Below are positions 1-7,215 of a DNA stretch of 64,000 bases, one piece after another. The position numbers and the translations under genes were made by a program. The notes beneath the pieces are model-generated. The model had not been told where the DNA came from and searched no databases. It saw only the letters and a list, made by a program, of their open reading frames with translations. Numbering within the stretch: position 1 is the stretch's first letter; every line of letters begins with the position of its first letter. The DNA comes from JAISDD01 sp031553935 (GTDB taxonomy: Bacteria; Bacillota; Syntrophomonadia; Syntrophomonadales; Syntrophomonadaceae), in assembly GCA_031553935.1 (NCBI GenBank), contig JAVBKS010000011.1, positions 49,829 to 113,828 of the forward strand, given 5' to 3'.

Positions 1-606
1 CCTAGTAATAAAGTCAATACTAGATAATGCCTTTACCCTAACCATGGCATTCTTAAGCATAAAAGCATCATTTGATTTCATTAACTGTCTTGACTTGAAT
101 ACTTCGGTCTTACGGGTATTGCTCTCTTGTTCTTTGATTAGAAGCTGTAACTCTTTTTTAATGGAGGTAGTGAGTTTTCTTTTCTTTCTTTGCAATCCCT
201 TACTTTTGGTCTTTACTCTACTCCGCCCCATCAGCTCAAGTTCCTGCTGGCGCAAGTTAATAGCTTCTTGCCACGCTTGGGATAACCTATTGGTAAGAGA
301 ACGGCTTTCGCTAGTCAGCAGATGGATGTGATAATCGTATTGAGCCTGCAAATTTTTATATACTGTCTGGTTAAACTGGCCAATCTGCGTTTCATTCAGC
401 TGAAGTAACAGCTGCCACAGAAATATCAAAGTTTCACGAGATTGACTTTTTTGCTCTACTTCCGCATTAGGTTCTAAAAAAACCAAAGAAACACCGGCAT
501 AATCGTAGATGCCCGCATTTAAATATTTCCTTCTCACATTGTCGCTAAAGTTTTGGTTCATCACTGCCAGGCGCGTGGAAAAACCATTTTCACTAAGCAT
601 ACGCAT
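1..606 (-). CDS. Unknown protein of injection-system cluster, 3' end missing
   Basis: An open frame of 202 codons runs from an ATG at 606 off the left edge of the window, so the C-terminus is missing. The start is preceded by AGGGATGA at a usable distance. The protein is hydrophilic with no signal peptide: an N-terminal part (MRMLSENGFSTRLAVMNQ...) is followed by long helical, Gln/Glu-rich stretches and then a strongly basic Lys/Arg-rich segment around residues 130-165. I recognise no family. It lies downstream of the tube gene on the same strand, separated by about 75 bases, so it is probably co-transcribed with the tail cluster; such positions often hold hub, chaperone or cargo-handling proteins, but that is inference only. 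Confidence 0.7.
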   Translation of the reverse strand, partial: MRMLSENGFSTRLAVMNQNFSDNVRRKYLNAGIYDYAGVSLVFLEPNAEVEQKSQSRETLIFLWQLLLQLNETQIGQFNQTVYKNLQAQYDYHIHLLTSESRSLTNRLSQAWQEAINLRQQELELMGRSRVKTKSKGLQRKKRKLTTSIKKELQLLIKEQESNTRKTEVFKSRQLMKSNDAFMLKNAMVRVKALSSIDFITR

Positions 607-681
607 GATAAGTCATCCCTAAAATCAAAGTAATCAATTTTATGTAGCTAATTACATAAGTTCGCTTCGCAAAGTCAGCTT

Positions 682-1131
682 TCACATCTCTACCAAACCA
701 GAATGGGCTATTTCAAACCTTTCTATCAATACCTCATTGCCCAAAGCATCAAAATTAGTAACTTCCCATTTGACCACTACCCCTTCATCAAAACTGTAAT
801 AGCGATCTTGTTTCTGATTCTGATCTAAGACTACTAAAGTTACTGCCTTTTTGATCCTGCCTCCCGCCTTTAAGTTCAGCTTTTCATAAGTGTCTTTGTC
901 TTTATCTCCAGCAATATTAATCCCTTTTTCCAGGATCAAAGTTTCTTGCTGCTGCTTTGGCTTCGTGAAGGTATGTACCATATGATTTAGCCCACCCTCA
1001 CTGAAAGTGTCGCATTCCAAAGTTCGGCTCACATTGGTTACTTTTGTGAAGCTCAAGAGTTCTTTGCCGATAGATAACAAGAAATTATGGCTGGGCATAA
1101 CACCTTTTGCCCCTGAATTTAAAGTATTCAT
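682..1131 (-). CDS. Contractile tail tube protein (T4 gp19-like), second copy
   Basis: A 149-residue protein of the phage-tail-region family that includes T4 gp19-type tube proteins and the tube paralogues of extracellular contractile injection systems. It shows the family's terminal pattern of a helical or beta segment ending in 'IERFEIAHSGLVEM', closely matching the end of the other tube protein at 1819-2244 ('IEMLEIAHEGMTRVS'). It is more divergent at the N-terminus and has a basic linker in the middle (GGRIKKAV). Two or three tube paralogues per locus are normal in these systems: one is the main tube and the others form the tube start or the adaptor near the baseplate. It lies downstream of the assembly-chaperone-like gene in the same minus-strand operon. 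Confidence 0.8.
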   Translation of the reverse strand: MNTLNSGAKGVMPSHNFLLSIGKELLSFTKVTNVSRTLECDTFSEGGLNHMVHTFTKPKQQQETLILEKGINIAGDKDKDTYEKLNLKAGGRIKKAVTLVVLDQNQKQDRYYSFDEGVVVKWEVTNFDALGNEVLIERFEIAHSGLVEM

Positions 1132-1146
1132 TGTGATTTCACCTCA

Positions 1147-1341
1147 TTAGAAATTGGCAAAAACATTTTCCGGCTCATCGTTTAACTTGCTGTTTATTTT
1201 GGATACTTCTTTACACCAGCGAATTCGGTCACGATGTTGTAAATTCATGATTTCATCATGACTCCAATGAAGATAATAAGCCAAAAAAGCTGCTTCTTCG
1301 TATATCTTATCGGCCGGATAGATTTCTATAGTCCGGCTTCC
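1147..1341 (-). CDS. DUF6760-like tail protein segment, no start codon (probable -1 frameshift product)
   Basis: This frame encodes about 64 residues after the proposed slip, including YPADKIYEEAAFLAYYLHW and a Trp-containing basic helix (RDRIRWCKEVSKINSKL). The segment matches my memory of the short DUF6760 proteins of phage-tail-like and injection-system loci. There is no ATG, GTG or TTG between the preceding in-frame stop and the conserved part. The frame is exactly -1 relative to the upstream 123-residue gene, and a T TTT TTG slippery heptamer lies in the overlap at 1341-1347. The simplest reading is a C-terminal extension made by -1 ribosomal frameshifting, as in the G/GT tail chaperones of lambda-type phages. 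An ATA or ATC start behind GGAAG is the alternative. Confidence 0.6.
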   Translation of the reverse strand, partial: GSRTIEIYPADKIYEEAAFLAYYLHWSHDEIMNLQHRDRIRWCKEVSKINSKLNDEPENVFANF

Positions 1342-1697
1342 AAAAAATTTATGGGAATCTCAACTTCTTTGCCGCAATGTGGACAGCTGGCATTGTACAC
1401 CGGTATATCCTGAGAGTTAATCCTTTGATAAAGATCTTGAAGATAAGCTAAGTCCATAGTAAATAGGTTTTCGATCACTCTGGTGTCTACAGCTGCTAGA
1501 CTGCCTAATTTGATTACTACTCTGGCTAAAAGAATAATGGAAAGATAACTGGGATTTTGCTGGACTCTCTGGTCTCGCATCGGGTTAATTTCATCAGCGG
1601 CGGTTGCCAGACGCATAATTCCCTCCCGGTGCAGCACACCGGATTGATCAACAAAACCCCGGGGTAATTCAAAAGTAAACTCGGTTTGGAATGCCAT
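1326..1697 (-). CDS. Tail assembly chaperone-like protein with CxxC motif
   Basis: A 123-residue protein found between tube genes in contractile tail and injection-system clusters, where a tail assembly (chaperone) protein is expected. The N-terminal beta part (FTFELPRGFVDQSGVLHREG) and the middle segment around residues 30-100 resemble the T4-like tail assembly family. Near the C-terminus there is a single CPHCG motif, half of a zinc ribbon. AAAGGAG precedes the ATG at 1697. The last codons overlap the DUF6760-like frame, with the slippery TTTTTTG seven codons before the TAG stop. Two products, a short one and a frameshifted one of about 180 residues, are therefore likely. The chaperone role is inferred from position and from the frameshift arrangement. 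Confidence 0.7.
   Translation of the reverse strand: MAFQTEFTFELPRGFVDQSGVLHREGIMRLATAADEINPMRDQRVQQNPSYLSIILLARVVIKLGSLAAVDTRVIENLFTMDLAYLQDLYQRINSQDIPVYNASCPHCGKEVEIPINFLEAGL
1341..1347 (-). promoter_or_regulatory. Candidate -1 programmed frameshift site (T TTT TTG)
   Basis: On the minus strand the zero-frame codons AAT TTT TTG contain the heptamer T_TTT_TTG, which fits the X_XXY_YYZ slippery rule. Slipping back one base joins the 123-residue frame to the start-less DUF6760-like frame without any stop codon. The zero-frame TAG follows about 12 bases downstream. No strong downstream stem or pseudoknot was found by eye. Confidence 0.55.
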
Positions 1698-1745
1698 ATT
1701 ATAACTCCTTTCAGGTTTTAATAATTAGTTCTCAAAAGGCTTTTA

Positions 1746-1799
1746 GAGCCTGCTTTTATAAATACTCCAATTAAACAATGTTGATATAAAAGCCGGCTC
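1746..1799 (-). terminator. Strong hairpin after tube gene; probable attenuator
   Basis: The arms TATAAAAGCCGGCTC (1785-1799) and GAGCCTGCTTTTATA (1746-1760) are complementary over 15 bases with one mismatch and close a 24-base loop. The hairpin begins about 20 bases after the stop of the 141-residue tube gene. On the transcript it is followed by a second small GGCT/AGCC stem and a TTTT run. It could be a partial terminator or a processing and stability hairpin that keeps sheath and tube mRNA more abundant than the downstream genes. Confidence 0.55.
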
Positions 1800-1818
1800 C
1801 ATCTAAGTCCAAATATTA

Positions 1819-2244
1819 TTAAGAAACTCTGGTCATGCCTTCATGGGCAATTTCCAACATTTCAATAGCTACTTCGGAAGCAGTAGCATTGAAATCAGGA
1901 GCGGTGTACTTCATAGGCCAAGCATTGATAACTTGCCATGATGCAGCCGCTTCGCCTGCTTCATCTAGTACGGTTATGGTAATTGTCTTTCGGTCAACTG
2001 GGCCTTCAACTCCGGTAATAATCCACTCGTATAGAACCACGGAATCAGTTAAACCTTGTTTCAAAGTTATGTTACCGTATTTTTTTAGACCGGGCAGTTT
2101 CATAGGTGTCTGCACCATATCTCCTTCCCGGTATTCAATCACGTCAATATTTGCGTCGAATCCAGAGACTTCGGAAAAACCGCCAGCTTCTAAACCGTCA
2201 ATTTCCACTCTGAATCTATATTTTCCATGGGGGTAACCAGCCAT
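1819..2244 (-). CDS. Contractile tail tube protein (T4 gp19-like), main copy
   Basis: A 141-residue protein with the typical tube-family start (PHGKYRFRVEIDGLEAGGFSEVSG) and end (MLEIAHEGMTRVS). It is immediately downstream of the sheath gene, 25 bases away, which is the usual sheath-tube order in contractile injection systems, Mu-like and T4-like tails. Gp19-fold proteins stack as hexameric rings to make the rigid inner tube that carries cargo and pierces the target. An AAAGGAGTG ribosome binding site sits before the ATG. The better match to the family consensus compared with the 682-1131 paralogue suggests that this is the main tube subunit. Confidence 0.85.
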   Translation of the reverse strand: MAGYPHGKYRFRVEIDGLEAGGFSEVSGFDANIDVIEYREGDMVQTPMKLPGLKKYGNITLKQGLTDSVVLYEWIITGVEGPVDRKTITITVLDEAGEAAASWQVINAWPMKYTAPDFNATASEVAIEMLEIAHEGMTRVS

Positions 2245-2269
2245 TTTTTACACTCCTTTCATTTAGCAT

Positions 2270-3982
2270 TTATTCGCCGGATTCGTTAGTTTTCTGAGTA
2301 ATCCGGAAGATGACGAATTCAGCCGGTTTTACTGGAGCTATGCCAATAACGCATACAAGGCGGCCGTTATCAATGTCATCTTGAGACATGGTGGTCCGTC
2401 CCACATCAACGAAGAACGCTTCGCTAGGAGCTGCTCCCGCTAAAGACCCCAAACGCCATAAACCAGTGAGGAAAACATCAATCGTCCGCTTGACCCGAAC
2501 CCAAAGCAATTCATCATTTGGCTCGAACACTACCCAATTAGTATTGGCTTTGATGGATTCTTCAACAAAGATAAACAAACGACGAACATTAATGTATTTC
2601 CAACTAGGGTTACTGGTAGCGGTGCGGGCTCCCCAGACTCTTATGCCTTGGCCGGCAAAACCTCTAATTAAGTTAACGCCTTTTGGATTTAGAATATCTT
2701 GTTCCCCTTTATTGTACTGACAGTCTAGTCCTACACAAGCTCGCACTACTTCGTTGGCTGGAGCTTTATGCACACCTCTGGTATTGTCACTGCGGGCATA
2801 AATGCCTAGTATGGATCCGGAGGGTGGAATAGCAATATTTTTCTTGTCTAAAGGATCGAAGACCTCTAGCCATGGATGATACAAAGCTGCATAATTTGAA
2901 TCAAATATATCTCGGTGAGCCATTACATCGGCGACTTTTTTACTGTCTCTGGGGATGTCTAAAACCGCGAAACGGCTTGCTAGGTTTTCGCAATGTGCTA
3001 CCAGCATCAGCTGCACATTAGGATCAGTTACCCCGGGAACTGCCATCAAGGAAACGAAATCATTGTCTACAAATGCTTGGATTCCGGTTCTTTTTCCCGG
3101 TCCGTTATCAGTGCCAATAAAATCAGCGGCGGAAATACTACTTACCGAGCCGTTGCTGCCGCCAGCCAAGCCTATTGTCACCAGGTTTTGGCCCTCATTG
3201 GCTAATTGCTGGAATGGAGCTTCAATTTCGTCATTGTCTCCCGTATAAGAAATTGTAACCAGATCCGATTTAGCAATTCTTTTGTTAATAAAATTAGCGG
3301 CTTGAGCATTAAAAGATACGTTTTCGTAAACTTCTTCAATATCTTCAAATCTTACCTCAACTTTGATTTCGCAAGTTGAGATTACTTTCACCGGCAATAA
3401 GTTTTTATCAACAACATTTTCGGTAAAAGCTTCTTCAAATTCGATTATGTTATCCTGGCTTTTCACCACTCGGTTCAAAACCGTATTCTTCTTGTCACTA
3501 AAAGCTACAATATCTCCGGCATTAAATCCTGCCGAGCTTTTAACACTGTATTTGTTATTGTCCAATACTTCTAAAATTTGAGTTTTCGCCTTGCTGGCTG
3601 GAGTTACATTAACTTGAATACTGTTTCCCCATAATCCAGGATTTTTGGCCGTAATTTGGATGGCCAAGTCTTCTTCGCTTTCAGAACATTTAGCGTCATT
3701 TGGAGCTACCCGAGCTATGAAACATCTGGAACCTCCATTAACAAAAAAGTGTTCCACTGCATAAGCCAAAAAGCGGTATTCTCCGAATTCGCTGTCAGAT
3801 AAATAATTACCGTATTTTCTTCTGAAATCGGCGAAATTCGTAACCAATTGCGGAACTCCCTCACATGGTCCCCTTTCCGCTAAGCCGATAAATCCTGCGG
3901 TACTGGTTCCAACTCCTTCCATAGGTTTACCGCCCGACTCGAACTCTTCTACATAGACGCCTGGTGATAAATATTCAGCCAT
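2270..3982 (-). CDS. Contractile tail sheath protein
   Basis: A 570-residue sheath protein. The N-terminus YLSPGVYVEEFESGGKPMEGVGTS is the near-universal sheath start in phages and injection systems. The C-terminal domain is also typical: 'GIRVWGARTATSNPSWKYINVRRLFIFVEESI', 'VFEPNDELLWVRVKRTIDVFLTGLWRLGSLAG' and the final strand 'AEFVIFRI'. In the assembled particle the sheath surrounds the tube and contracts to drive it through a membrane. The length is in the middle of the range for single-sheath systems. Many injection-system loci carry two or three sheath paralogues; only one is visible here, although others could lie beyond the left edge. A hairpin overlaps the region just before the start codon. 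Confidence 0.93.
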   Translation of the reverse strand: MAEYLSPGVYVEEFESGGKPMEGVGTSTAGFIGLAERGPCEGVPQLVTNFADFRRKYGNYLSDSEFGEYRFLAYAVEHFFVNGGSRCFIARVAPNDAKCSESEEDLAIQITAKNPGLWGNSIQVNVTPASKAKTQILEVLDNNKYSVKSSAGFNAGDIVAFSDKKNTVLNRVVKSQDNIIEFEEAFTENVVDKNLLPVKVISTCEIKVEVRFEDIEEVYENVSFNAQAANFINKRIAKSDLVTISYTGDNDEIEAPFQQLANEGQNLVTIGLAGGSNGSVSSISAADFIGTDNGPGKRTGIQAFVDNDFVSLMAVPGVTDPNVQLMLVAHCENLASRFAVLDIPRDSKKVADVMAHRDIFDSNYAALYHPWLEVFDPLDKKNIAIPPSGSILGIYARSDNTRGVHKAPANEVVRACVGLDCQYNKGEQDILNPKGVNLIRGFAGQGIRVWGARTATSNPSWKYINVRRLFIFVEESIKANTNWVVFEPNDELLWVRVKRTIDVFLTGLWRLGSLAGAAPSEAFFVDVGRTTMSQDDIDNGRLVCVIGIAPVKPAEFVIFRITQKTNESGE

Positions 3983-3988
3983 ATTGTC

Positions 3989-4015
3989 CCAGTTTCTGAA
4001 CTAAAGCGAAACTGG
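3989..4015 (-). promoter_or_regulatory. Perfect 8-bp hairpin just upstream of sheath start codon
   Basis: CCAGTTTC (3989-3996) pairs with GAAACTGG (4008-4015) across an 11-base loop. In the sheath mRNA the 3' arm ends in CTGG directly followed by GA, so the weak GGGA ribosome binding sequence, about five bases before the ATG, is partly inside the stem. The element could restrain or time sheath translation. The rest of 4016-4131 shows nothing clear. Confidence 0.4.
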
Positions 4016-4131
4016 ATACCCCCTTTCGTGGTTTTTAAATGGTCCTAAATTTTTAGTTCATAATAATTAAATCATGACCTTATGAACAATTCTCTGAACA
4101 TTTTGCTGAACAATCAGGAAAATAACTAAAA

Positions 4132-5172
4132 TTATTTTTTTTCTAGCCTTTTTTCCCAAAACGCATATAAATCTATTACTTCTTCTATTTCCATACTACT
4201 CCCCTCTATATAAACCGGGTCTTCTCCCTGCGGTGATAAAGACCAACCCCTGAAAGTAAAACCCGCGCGCGATAAATGCCCGCTATTTCCTAATATCAGA
4301 ACTGTTTCCCCTCTCTGATAGGTGTTTTCATCAACCGGCACTTGGCCGCCGGTCGCACCGTTGGGGTGGTAGTTTACTGAAAAACCATCCCTGCTGATAA
4401 TGATTAGGGCATCATCATTAGTCAAACCATGCTCTTCCGTAATCTCTGCAAGCGCACTATGCATAACAAATAAAGCATCGTCGCCAGTATGGCTTCTGGC
4501 TTGCCGGGCTTTTTCCAGCAAAACCGGCAAACGGTTATAAAAATTTATTTTTAGGCGTTCTTTATCTGCCACTACTGCGCTTAAAAACTGAATGCGCTTT
4601 TCCAACCCCGGGTCAGAGTCTGAACTTGGCTCCCGGCTTAATTGACGGGCGGCCGCTCTCAAATATGCCAGTTCTTCTTTTTCCTTTTCCGCACTAAAAA
4701 ACGGATTAATATTTTCTTGAACATTCAGTTCATAATTTTCCAGCAAGTTTTGCATTTTTTTCATAATAAATATAGGAACCTTGCTTGAGTCAATTCGATA
4801 ATCATAAGCACTTTCTTCTCGCCGATTCCAGTTTTCGTTTATCCGAAACGCGCCGGTTAGCAAGGGTATCTTCACACTGCTATCTCCCTTTAAGACTTTA
4901 CTCTCTTCGGGCAAAGCGTGAATATCCTTACTGCGGTGCTGCGAATTCACAATAATCAATTGTTTCTTCTTATTGCGTCCAATCTCCAAAGTTCCATAAG
5001 AATTGCCTATTTCCCAGATCTTTTCAGGCACATCATCATTTGTTTTTTCTTTTTCTGAGCTCTCATACCCAGTAAGAGACTCAATCCCTTCTGGTTTTCT
5101 TTCCTTTAATATGCCCTCCGAAGAACGCCATTCTGGAAATCGCTCTTTATATGTAGGTTCCCAGCTCATCAA
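4132..5172 (-). CDS. Unknown injection-system protein with C-terminal Listeria-Bacteroides (Flg_new-type) repeat
   Basis: A 346-residue protein between the AAA+ ATPase and the sheath gene. Residues 1-250 are hydrophilic and mostly helical with no recognised domain. Residues about 262-340 form one repeat of the Listeria-Bacteroides (InlB B-repeat-like) type: 'VNYHPNGATGGQVPVDE', a Thr-Tyr-x-x-Gly-Glu segment, then 'AGFTFRGWSLSPQGEDPVY' and a final 'IDLYAFW'. That repeat is usually found in surface or secreted proteins, yet there is no signal peptide here. The start at 5172 lies just after the ATPase stop, with GGTGG as ribosome binding site. It could be a cargo, fibre or adaptor of the injection particle; this is inferred from position only. 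Confidence 0.65.
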   Translation of the reverse strand: MMSWEPTYKERFPEWRSSEGILKERKPEGIESLTGYESSEKEKTNDDVPEKIWEIGNSYGTLEIGRNKKKQLIIVNSQHRSKDIHALPEESKVLKGDSSVKIPLLTGAFRINENWNRREESAYDYRIDSSKVPIFIMKKMQNLLENYELNVQENINPFFSAEKEKEELAYLRAAARQLSREPSSDSDPGLEKRIQFLSAVVADKERLKINFYNRLPVLLEKARQARSHTGDDALFVMHSALAEITEEHGLTNDDALIIISRDGFSVNYHPNGATGGQVPVDENTYQRGETVLILGNSGHLSRAGFTFRGWSLSPQGEDPVYIEGSSMEIEEVIDLYAFWEKRLEKK

Positions 5173-5178
5173 ACCACC

Positions 5179-7215
5179 TCATTTGTAGAGCATTTGGTAC
5201 TCGCCAAAGTCTTCTTTGGATAACACTTGTCCGCTTTTGATCGTTTCGTAGCGCAAAGCCATCAGTATTTCCTCCATATTAATGGCTTTTCCCCGGTCAG
5301 CCGCAATAAATGAAGCATTAATGGCAATATTTTTTATGCTGCTGCCGGAAAATTCGAAACTGCGGGCTAGAAACTCCCGGTCTATATCATCTCCGAGTGG
5401 TGCTGCTGCCGGAAATACCGTATTCCATAACTGCAGGCGGTACTCAGCATTTGGGAAAGGAAAATCAATAATAAACTTTAAACGCCGCTTAAAGGCCTCA
5501 TCAAAATTTTGCAAAAAATTGGTGGCCAATACGGATACCCCTTCGTATTCCTCGATTTTCTGCAGCATATAGGCAGCTTCCATATTACTGTATCGATCGT
5601 GAGCGTCTTTAACTTCTGTTCTCTTACTAAATAACACATCAGCTTCATCGAAAAACAAAATTGCCTGGCTTTTTTGGGCTTCGCGAAAAACCTCGGCTAA
5701 ATTTTTTTCAGTTTCGCCGATATATTTACTGACCACTGCAGATAAATCGACTTTATATAGCTCCATTCCTAACTCATTAGCCATCACTTGAGCTGCCATA
5801 GTTTTTCCAGTCCCCGGAGGACCGCAAAACAATAAAGAAATCCCTCGTCCGTAAGGCAGCTTGGCACCAAATCCCCATTGATGGTAAACCAAATATCGGC
5901 ACTGGATTTGGCTGCAGGCTAAACGCAAGAGTTCTTTCGACTGAGTAGGCAGGATCAGATCATCCCAAACGAAAATTGCCGGTACTTTAATCGCTTTTGT
6001 TGCCGCTAAATCGTGATGAATCAGCTTATAGCAACTCTCCAGCAAGCATTTGGGTTCGATGAGTTCTATGCCCTTACCCCATGCCGAACTTTCGGCTTCT
6101 TTCAAGGCGGCCCCAATCTGCCCAGCAGAAAAAACAAATTTCCCGGCTAAATCTTCTAAAGAAATCTCTTTAGAAAGTTTAAGCCCCTTCGACATGTGCC
6201 GCCAGATTTGCAAACGTTCATGTTCATCAGGCATATGCAAATTAAGCTTAATAACTCGGCCTGACAAGGTGCGGGTATTGTATTTAATCGGCTCAACCCC
6301 GATTGCAAAAACGAGATTGCCAACCGTCCAAGCTTCTTCGAGATATGCTGCTGCTACCCTCTCGCCGTCAGGGTGATGGTTTAGATAGTCCCATTCTGTG
6401 AAGCATAAGATGCTTTGCCTGATAATACTCTCCCTCAAAATCTCGATAAGCATATTCGTGCAAACTCGGCCATTGTCAAGAAGCTTAGACGCATCAATAA
6501 ATAATAATGCACGCCCCAGTGAATGGCAAAATGCAGCTATTAATTTTTCTTGACCACTGCCCGACGGGCCGCTCAGAATAAAGGCCAGGTTTGTTATCCC
6601 TTTTTGTTCAGCTTGCTGAAAAAAATTGTTCATAATCGTTAATTGGTCTGAGTTCATTTTATCCAGCTTTTCATAATCTTCGTCCTCTAAGCCAGGCTCC
6701 CACACATAACTTATTGCTGCTAATACCGGATTATCAATTTTCTCATGCAGTGCAAATTCAATTATGCGATTATTAAGTTTCCAATGATTAGCCATGTTCG
6801 AGCGGCCTCTTAATTCAGTCACTGCAAAAAAATAGCGCCGCAAAATTCCATCCGATCCCCAACACTCATTGAATTCTATCGGAGCATTACCGGAATGCAA
6901 AAACAGTTTTCCGGCTAGTTCCGGCGATAACAATCGCCGCTTGTCATCCTTATATATAGCCGAAAAATCCATTTCGAAACTTGTGTCAAGTTCTGGCAGC
7001 AGAGCTAAACGTACGAGAAAGCGTTCCAGTGAGTTTAACGCAAAGACTTCCTCCAGATAAGGAAGGGGAAGAAAAATACCAGCCTTCAGGCTTAAGTGGG
7101 TTTTTTCATCCAGTGACAAAGCTATGCATTGCGCTGCCTCGGGGTCCTTCATCAGAGTTTTTCCCCACTTGTGCAGATCTCTTAAGTATTCTTGATAATT
7201 TGAGTAAATTATCAT
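5179..7215 (-). CDS. AAA+ ATPase of contractile injection system (tandem AAA domains)
   Basis: A 678-residue protein with an N-terminal helical domain (to about residue 200) and two AAA modules. The second is intact: Walker A GPPGTGKT near residue 467, Walker B AILFFDEADVLF near 530 and an arginine-finger region FDEAFKRRLKF. The first has a degenerate Walker A (GPSGSGQE, lysine replaced by glutamine, near residue 218), so it is probably structural. Injection-system loci generally encode such an ATPase (Afp15/Pvc15-like), proposed to act in particle assembly or cargo loading. I place the start at the ATG at 7215, which overlaps the upstream TGA, instead of an upstream TTG at 7257 inside the previous gene. 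Translation is probably coupled to the regulator gene. Confidence 0.88.
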   Translation of the reverse strand: MIIYSNYQEYLRDLHKWGKTLMKDPEAAQCIALSLDEKTHLSLKAGIFLPLPYLEEVFALNSLERFLVRLALLPELDTSFEMDFSAIYKDDKRRLLSPELAGKLFLHSGNAPIEFNECWGSDGILRRYFFAVTELRGRSNMANHWKLNNRIIEFALHEKIDNPVLAAISYVWEPGLEDEDYEKLDKMNSDQLTIMNNFFQQAEQKGITNLAFILSGPSGSGQEKLIAAFCHSLGRALLFIDASKLLDNGRVCTNMLIEILRESIIRQSILCFTEWDYLNHHPDGERVAAAYLEEAWTVGNLVFAIGVEPIKYNTRTLSGRVIKLNLHMPDEHERLQIWRHMSKGLKLSKEISLEDLAGKFVFSAGQIGAALKEAESSAWGKGIELIEPKCLLESCYKLIHHDLAATKAIKVPAIFVWDDLILPTQSKELLRLACSQIQCRYLVYHQWGFGAKLPYGRGISLLFCGPPGTGKTMAAQVMANELGMELYKVDLSAVVSKYIGETEKNLAEVFREAQKSQAILFFDEADVLFSKRTEVKDAHDRYSNMEAAYMLQKIEEYEGVSVLATNFLQNFDEAFKRRLKFIIDFPFPNAEYRLQLWNTVFPAAAPLGDDIDREFLARSFEFSGSSIKNIAINASFIAADRGKAINMEEILMALRYETIKSGQVLSKEDFGEYQMLYK

